Assembly: GCA_003342815.1 (NCBI GenBank)
Contig: PTEX01000032.1
Location: forward strand, 4,045,302-4,109,301
DNA: 64,000 nt
Reading direction: 5' to 3'
From: Eudromia elegans
Lineage: Eukaryota; Chordata; Aves; Tinamiformes; Tinamidae
The translations under genes were made by a program, and so were the position numbers. This document shows, one piece after another, positions 57,201-64,000 of the stretch (positions are counted from its first letter, which is position 1; the number at the start of each line of letters is the position of its first letter). Under the pieces are notes generated by a model. That model was not told the DNA's origin, did not search any database, and saw only the letters and a list, made by a program, of their open reading frames with translations.

Positions 57201-60200
57201 TAGCGACTTCTTTGTATGGGAGCACTTCTAGCTCCCATACAATCTAGCTGCCTCCATAGGGTGTAGAATCCATATCCACAAATGCTCAATAGTGAATATA
57301 CATCAATATAAAATAAGAAGCAATCTTTACTTCCAGAGTTTGAAGTCTGGACAGGGACAAGACATAACAGGTAGGAAAGATATTTACATACCAAAGACGG
57401 AGACAGAAGATGAAGGTTATTGTCAGTGGAACAATTGTCTTCACTTATTAAAGACTTCTGAGATTTTGAGCTTCTCATATTCAATAAATTAAATCCATGC
57501 ATTATAATTGCTAAGGTTTCACTTTAATATCTTACTCTATGTAAGCAGTTGCTGGAATCACATTAGGTTTGCAGCTTAACTATTCAAACATAATGCAGCT
57601 TAACCATTCTAGAGTATCAGAAGATGGAAAGTGAGATTGCAAGACAGAATCCCTGATGTTAATAAAAGTTTTTTTGAATTTATCCAATAAATAAAAGGAC
57701 ATTTAAATCAAAGAGAGCAAATTACTCAGGCAGTTGAATTTTTGCACAAAGAAAATATAATCGTTATCCATCCATCCTAATGCTATTCTGAACAATCACT
57801 GAGCAATGCTCATTGGGGGACTAGAATAAATTCCCATCTCCATAAAGGAGAGAGTTTTTCAAACTCCAGAACACCTCCTACACCTAAGAAATACTTTTAC
57901 AATAACGGAAGACATAGACTATTTGTGAGGATGAGAGCATGAGAACACTACACTGCAATCCTTTATTACCTGAGACATAAAGACAATCAAAAACTCTGCA
58001 GATATTTATAATGTGAAAGGAATACAAATTTTGCAAACAACCCCACTCCTCAGGGTTGTTCCACCCACGCTATTTCAGTCATTGACAGGTACTAAGTAGC
58101 TCCCTTGACCAGGCTTGCTGTGAGGACTCAGAGCTCTGCTACAAGAAGGAAAATGACATTCTGACATATCATATATAAATAAATCTATTCTAGCTACAAT
58201 ATACTCAATTCTGAGAAATAAAAAGTAATAAGGCCACTAGGTGATATTCACAGCTGGGTCCTGAAAAAAATTTAAGGTGTAGAATAACGAAGACATGAAT
58301 CACAGGGGGCTCAGAGAACATTTCATAGTTGCTTGTATCTGAAAAAAAAACATAGAACAGAAAAGATATAGGAAAAAACATAGTCAAATCCTTAGAGAGC
58401 AGACTCAAAACTCCTAGGCAGAGTTCTTGGTATTATTCTGTATTAACAGTGTGACCTTAGCCGACTTTGCAAGTTCCAATTTCCCTCAGGGAAAATGAAG
58501 CTAACATTTGTGTCACATGAGAGTTTTGATGCTTAACTTAACTTACATTTGAAAAGCTCTTCAGAAGTTCTTGGATTCAAGACAGGACACCTACTGTATA
58601 TTCAGTGCTTTGGAGATTATGGATAACATTCTTTACGTATCCATAGGAGGTAAGATATATTTGGACTTGCAGCACTATTCGAATGAAAGGTACTGGAAAT
58701 ACTACAAATGTGCATAACCTAGTTTTAATCTGCAAACATCCTATGTATTCTTCACCTGGCAGAGAGCACTGTCTTACACCATAAAGGCTACCTAGAGAAC
58801 TAAACCAGCTGGGCACTTCAATCTACCTTTACAGTCCTAATGTCCATGCAGGAGTAATGCTGTTGCTACAGTAATTCTACCTTGTGTGATTTCCTCCATA
58901 TGACTGACAGCCAGTGAGAAGCATCTGCCATAGCAACATCAAGCACCGTTTAGTCGCACAGTATCTTTTGATCTGCTGCCACATTGGCAACAACCCTGTC
59001 ATGCTGGCTACAAACCCAAAAGGTATCTCCGTGTTCCTTGGCACAGGAGCTCGCCTGGCTGGTCCAGTGTTTCATTTCAGAGACTTCTGTGCAGCAGGGA
59101 AGAATTGCTTCAGACAGACACACTAGCAAGAATGAACATCCTACGAATCTATTTCACGCTGTCTCCTTAATACCCAAACAGTATCTTCCAAAACCTAAAT
59201 TTAGGTGTCACTCAGCAGCCACAGAGACTGGAATAAGAGAATAAACTGATGTAATTTTCACCTTCATTTAGCATTTCTACATGTAAAGAATAGTAGCGGA
59301 ATTTCTTTCATCACTGTCAAGCTCAGCCCAGTGAGCCAAATGAAGTATTGGCTCCCTCCCCACAGCTCTGTTTGTAAGTGCGAGAGCCAAGAGCAGGACC
59401 AAATGAAGAACTATGTCATTTAAGAATTTCTCATAATTTGACAGCCTTTATCTTCTGGTGATTCCCTATTTGTGCAATGTAATGTGTTAAAGAAACAAAA
59501 ATCTCCTCATCAAAAAAGAATTCCTTAATTATTTTTTCTGGAATCCATTTCCCAGGACTGTGGTCTCTCCTCCTCTCTCCTCAAATGGGTTATTTGCTAA
59601 ATGAAGGCAATGTACAAGGACAGGACAAGTACAAACGAATGCGAGATTTTTTTTTCCCCCCCTTCCCAGCTGTGACATTGCCACTCACCTCCCTGTAACC
59701 AGAGTTTCTCTGCTTCAACACGTCATACACAGAAAGCCTGAAGGAAAAAGAAGGCTTGGTAGGTAAAAGACACTGCGTTACACTTTAGGGATATGCTCCA
59801 ATTCTTACTGTACTGTTGACTTCATTACACATAAATTCTGTCTCAATTCTCAATATATAAAAGGTGAATATTAATTTTGTACCTCTTAGAAGTATTATGA
59901 AGCTAAGTATAGTTCATGGTTATGAGATGATCATAGGATCCACTACTGGTAGCTTTGTAAATTGCTAGGGATTCAGGAAAAGTGCATATAGGATGCTAGT
60001 GCAGAGCAAATGTGCAGATAAACATTATTAGACTCTCCACTATCAAGACGTCCTTACTCAATGTAATCAGGCCAAGTCACTTATAAACAGTTCAGAGAAG
60101 TATTTACGCAGATAATTATCTAGCCTCAAACTATCTCATGCTCAGTTTAGCAGTCATATTAATGGCAGCGTAACAGATTAAATTTGAGCAAAAATACTTA

Positions 60201-60549
60201 TCTGTCTATTAGAAGTATAAAGATAGAAAATATTCGCAAAATCTTTTTGAATATAAAATGTGTGAAATACCATTAGCAGCTGAAGCAGTGGAAATAAGGA
60301 TTGTTATGCAAAAATGATGCAATGATGCTTTATTAAAGTATACTGTCTCCTAAATCTTTAAATCTGAATCTAATTCAGATCCTTCAGCAAAAACTTCAGT
60401 AAACCACACACTAGACAATTATGGAAGATTTCACCTGACAATAAGTACCTTGAAGCATAAAGATTTATATTCTTTAACCATTGTACTTGCTATGATTCAT
60501 GTAATTATCAAATCTTTTTCCAAAGCTTTCTAAGCGCTTTGTTCTGAAC

Positions 60550-60625
60550 AATATCTTGTGGCAGTGAATTGCGCATGCCATCTGTCCCTGTACGAAAAGC
60601 CAGAACCAATCCCATTAACACCTTT
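60550..60625 (-). mobile_element. Possible ancient CR1/L3-like scrap
   Basis: ATCTTGTGGCAGTGAATTGC resembles a motif found in old CR1/L3-type LINE 3' regions of vertebrates (cttgtggcagtgaattcc). The similarity is short and the flanks are not convincing. Confidence 0.2.
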
Positions 60626-61938
60626 GGAGGATGCAGAGAGGAGCTCGCAGGCATTTTTTAATAAATCATATAACTGAGATACAAATCAGATAACTGAGGG
60701 TAAATAGCTTCCAGTGATGGGCCCTTAGCACACTAAGTTACAACAAAAAGATCTCTCGCTGAGCAATGAGAGGTATGTTACCTGTCAAAACTGCAGACCC
60801 ATAGTTCACACATTTCTATATTTAAACTCAGCTTTGCATCACCCTTACAGATGTTGCACACTCCGAGCAAGAGCTGTATGGTTACAAACATACTCCTATG
60901 TTTGGAGTGACACTTCAGTTTCTTCCAGGGTGACAATGGAAGTTTGACTTTTAGAATCAAACTCAAATGTTTCCAAGTCATGAGTTTATACACGGATTTG
61001 CAGAAACACATTCTGCTAATCAGGATAGGTGAACCAAAAGTATTTGATGTATTCTTAGCAATCTCATCTGGTTCATAATGAATTTTTACCCCTGCTAATT
61101 GCAAATCTACTATTTTGAGTAGCCTGCCTCAGAAGAGTACGGCTGATATAAATATCTTAAAAGGTCTTCCTGAGTTTACTGAGTAATTTTGAACCCTTAA
61201 ACAGCGTGCTTAGGTAGAAGCTTAATATACAACATTACTTGACTGTATCAGCCATTGAAAAGGTGCTTACTTTCATAACTGGGCTACTGGAAAGGAAGTT
61301 CACTCTTACCAGTGACCTGGCTTCACTTGCTTATGACTTACGGTGAAAAACTGGGATTCAGTGCTGCCCTCCTAAATAGCTCAAGAGTCATTGTATTACC
61401 ATAAAATAAATAGATTAAATAATTTGCCCAAAGTAAAATTAATCTTGCTGGTCTGAGCTGAAAACCGAACTTGTTTATTCATTTATCAGCACCTTTATCC
61501 CATCTGTTCTTATGTTACTTGAAATTTAGGATTATAAGCATTGATGTAGTGTATTCATTGCTGGTAGACAACCATGTGTACCACTGAGCCTCTATTAGTT
61601 GATCTAGCTCTTTTACAGTAAGGGAAGTGATTTAAAGCTTTTTCCAAAACCTCTTCTCATTCCCCAGTAATTTTGATTTTGATGAATAAATTTCACTGAG
61701 GATATTCTCCTTCTTAGGCTTTACCTATATGTAATTTTCAATCAATTACACCAGTAGAGGTTACAACAACAGAGACTAGAAGAGGATAGGGGATGAGCTT
61801 GGTCAGCTAGGGAGGAAGAAGCACTGAGCAAATGACGTGTGATGCCCACTCATATCTTTTTAAACAGTGGGGAACATATTTGTACTTCACTTCAGTTGTA
61901 TATGGCAAGTTAATAACTTAAAATAAAACTTGTTGCTT

Positions 61939-62006
61939 AAATGACAAAACTATATTTAAGTTCCAGGGAGGAAAAATGACAAAATTATATTTAAGTTCCT
62001 GGGGGA
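61939..62006. repeat. Imperfect 35-bp tandem duplication
   Basis: AAATGACAAAACTATATTTA and the following bases repeat 35 bp later as AAATGACAAAATTATATTTA. Differences in the 3' part (ccaggga against cctgggg) show moderate age. Confidence 0.85.
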
Positions 62007-62308
62007 GTAGGACAAGAATCAGGAAGGGTAGATAATTCCTGCTAATTTACCATTATACAGAGTAAGGGTGAGGATTTAATCAATGTTAGTATTAAAAACA
62101 GCTATGAAAACTGCCGTAGGCAGCAATACATTGATCCTTTTTTAGCTTGGTTGATTACTAACTACAAATTTGTGTAGCAGCTAACAGGAGTATTTAATGA
62201 GAAATGAAAGGCTAGCCTAGACTACGTATTAAAAGTGCCACCTAGCGGAAAAGATCATTTTAAGGAAAGGCAACTTTTGCCACTATTTCCATTCCATTAA
62301 CAACCATA

Positions 62309-62475
62309 TAGAATCACAGAATGGTTAAGGTTGGAAGAGACCTCTAGAGATCATCTAGTCCAATCCCCCTGCACATGCAGGGTCACCTAGAGCATGTGGC
62401 ATAGGATTGCGTCCAAGTGGATTTGGAAGATGGAGGAGGCTCCACAATCTTTCCTGGCAACTTGTTCCTGGTTTA
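62309..62475 (-). mobile_element. CR1 LINE 3' fragment
   Basis: TAGAATCACAGAATGGTTAA, then GGTTGGAAGAGACCTCTAGA, GATCATCTAGTCCAATCCCC and GGCTCCACAATC match the reversed 3' region of avian CR1 elements. It is 5'-truncated and contains no reverse-transcriptase coding sequence. The 3' end shows the octamer as attctgtgattctat. It is better preserved than the copy at 49171. Confidence 0.9.
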
Positions 62476-64000
62476 GTAAACCAGGTGGTATGACAAGAGG
62501 AGGAATGAAGATTCATTGATAGAGCAAAAAATCTCCTAGCTGCCCCTCACAAGAAACAGAACTGTTATCAAGAGTAATTATGAAAATTAAGCATCGAGTT
62601 CTGTTTTCTTGGCAGTGTGATATCAGCTGAAAATATTTAAAAGCTGTTTTGTATGTGGGATTTAGAAGGCCAACTTAATATGTGGTATAGCTGTATGAAA
62701 TCTATGTGTAGATAAGTGAAGCCCCTAAACTGAGACACTGTTATGTCCAGAGGTAGTTTCCCTGCTAAATGGAAAAACAACACTAGTTTCAGCAATCACC
62801 AAAGAAGAAACCCTTGACATTATTTCAGAAGGAGATACAAGTAATTCACACATAGACTCAGTGGCAGCAGCTCACTGCCTAATAGCATAGACGGCACAAA
62901 GAACAGGATTTACACCTAGAGAACTGTGCTCATATTGCTCCCCAAGCCATTATTTTAAATTCAAAGTATTTCACCAGATAGCATTTAAAGGTCACAATGT
63001 TGTTTTGCCATATGTGAAAAACAACACAATTCTTTTCTAAATTGGACAGTTGCAGACATGAGAGCGTCCTCTCACCAGAAAAGCCTTAACCCTACATGCA
63101 CATAAGTTCCCCAAAGCCAGAGTCCTGCAATGCTAGATTATACTTTGATCAACTTGGCTGTAACAGTTTGTATGAGGCAATCATCTCACTCTTGGTGCCT
63201 CATTTTGGCAAAGATCAAAAACCTTCCAATATGCAACAGGTCCATGCACAGCATATCAGCTATGGGTGAGCCTCAGTGGGCTTCTTGCCTATGGGACAAG
63301 GTTTTCCCTCCTATTCCTGGAGGTAGTCAAGTGACTGGCCGAGGTCCCATAGCCCTGACATGTGTGAACGGACCAAAGCCCTGAACACGGTTTCAAATCT
63401 GGCCGTAGTTGGTTCTGCAAAGCTCCTGAGCAGACCCTTTGTTTGCTTCTGACACTGCCTAGTGGCTTACCAGGATTGGCTACATGAATTTCAGCACTTT
63501 CAATGCCATTGCAGGAGTGGCATGACTCATACAGCCTGAGGAGATCCAGCATACTGCAAGGTGTTAAAAATTCAAAGCACAGAGCAACACGAAAATAACA
63601 GTTAGAAAAAGAGATTTTCCTTTCAGAACCAGCATTCTCAACATCCTTATGACACTGTCTTTTATGTTATAAAACTGCATGTTGTTGCAGTCAACAAATG
63701 TTGATTAACCTACTTCATACGGCATGATATTTTATTTTACCCCTTATACAGAGACCTTTGAGCATTTTCATAGCATTTCTAAAATTGTACCATACCACAT
63801 GAGGTCATTAGTGTTAAAACTTGTAAAGGCTAATTTTAAAAAGTCCATAACATTCTATGAAAGAATTCAGCTTTCAAAAGAGATACGTTACAATTAATCA
63901 AATAGCATGTCAAAAATCACTGTAACAAAATGCAAATTAATGAAGTCTGTTTGAAAATGGTCTTTCATTTGCAAGACTGGAACTGTGTCCGCATTAGATT
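62476..64000. other. Unassigned sequence at the window end
   Basis: No gene or repeat is recognised. A minus-strand exon-like segment (63471-63553) is discussed in the findings. Confidence 0.5.

Larger units (their letters stand above)
49331..62308. other. Gene-poor sequence, no gene recognised
   Basis: AT-rich DNA with homopolymers at 52046-52058 (A13), 53927-53943 (T17) and 56436-56450 (A15), a (TTTTG)n run at 51041-51063, an exact 19-bp duplication at 54181-54218, an imperfect 35-bp duplication at 61939-62006 and a possible ancient CR1/L3-like scrap near 60550. Minus-strand exon-like segments at 53350-53430 and 59689-59737 are discussed in the findings. Confidence 0.55.

Overview
The window is vertebrate nuclear DNA. 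It is AT-rich and almost free of CpG islands, with GT-AG introns. It contains CR1-type LINE fragments whose 3' ends carry the ATTCTATG octamer seen in birds, so an avian macrochromosome (or at least a sauropsid) is the best guess. There is no sign of operons, CRISPR arrays, phage or bacterial genes.

Left part (95-18380, + strand): the last eight coding exons of a class V receptor tyrosine kinase of the VEGF-receptor family. The exons join in one frame to 316 codons including the stop. They cover the catalytic loop (HRDLAARN), DFG motif, activation loop with twin tyrosines, APE motif, the rest of the kinase C-lobe and the whole cytoplasmic tail. The kinase and mid-tail look most like VEGFR2/KDR (RPLSVKTF, DSGMVL). 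The last exon has none of KDR's SGYHSDD region and ends in an FLT1-like SPPPDYNSV block. This mix fits the fourth VEGF receptor (KDR-like, kdrl/VEGFR4), which to my knowledge is retained in fish and several tetrapods but lost in placental mammals. This is the most interesting gene-level observation here.

The introns are short near the kinase exons. The last one is large (8.3 kb) and holds the best regulatory candidates. One is a cluster of three CAGATG E-boxes with GATA and ETS cores near 12.45-12.6 kb. The other is a block near 16.27-16.38 kb with repeated AATTA cores and a perfect 9-bp inverted repeat. The 3' UTR begins at 18381. The best poly(A) signal is at 19231, with possible distal ones at 20140 and 23659.

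Right part (about 19.3-64 kb): no gene I can recognise. It holds two clear and two doubtful CR1 remnants, microsatellites, homopolymer tracts and several short tandem duplications. A few minus-strand segments look like exons (strong acceptor, open frame, strong donor), at 45581-45726, 53350-53430, 59689-59737 and 63471-63553. I cannot identify them, and they may be chance matches or part of an unrecognised minus-strand transcript.
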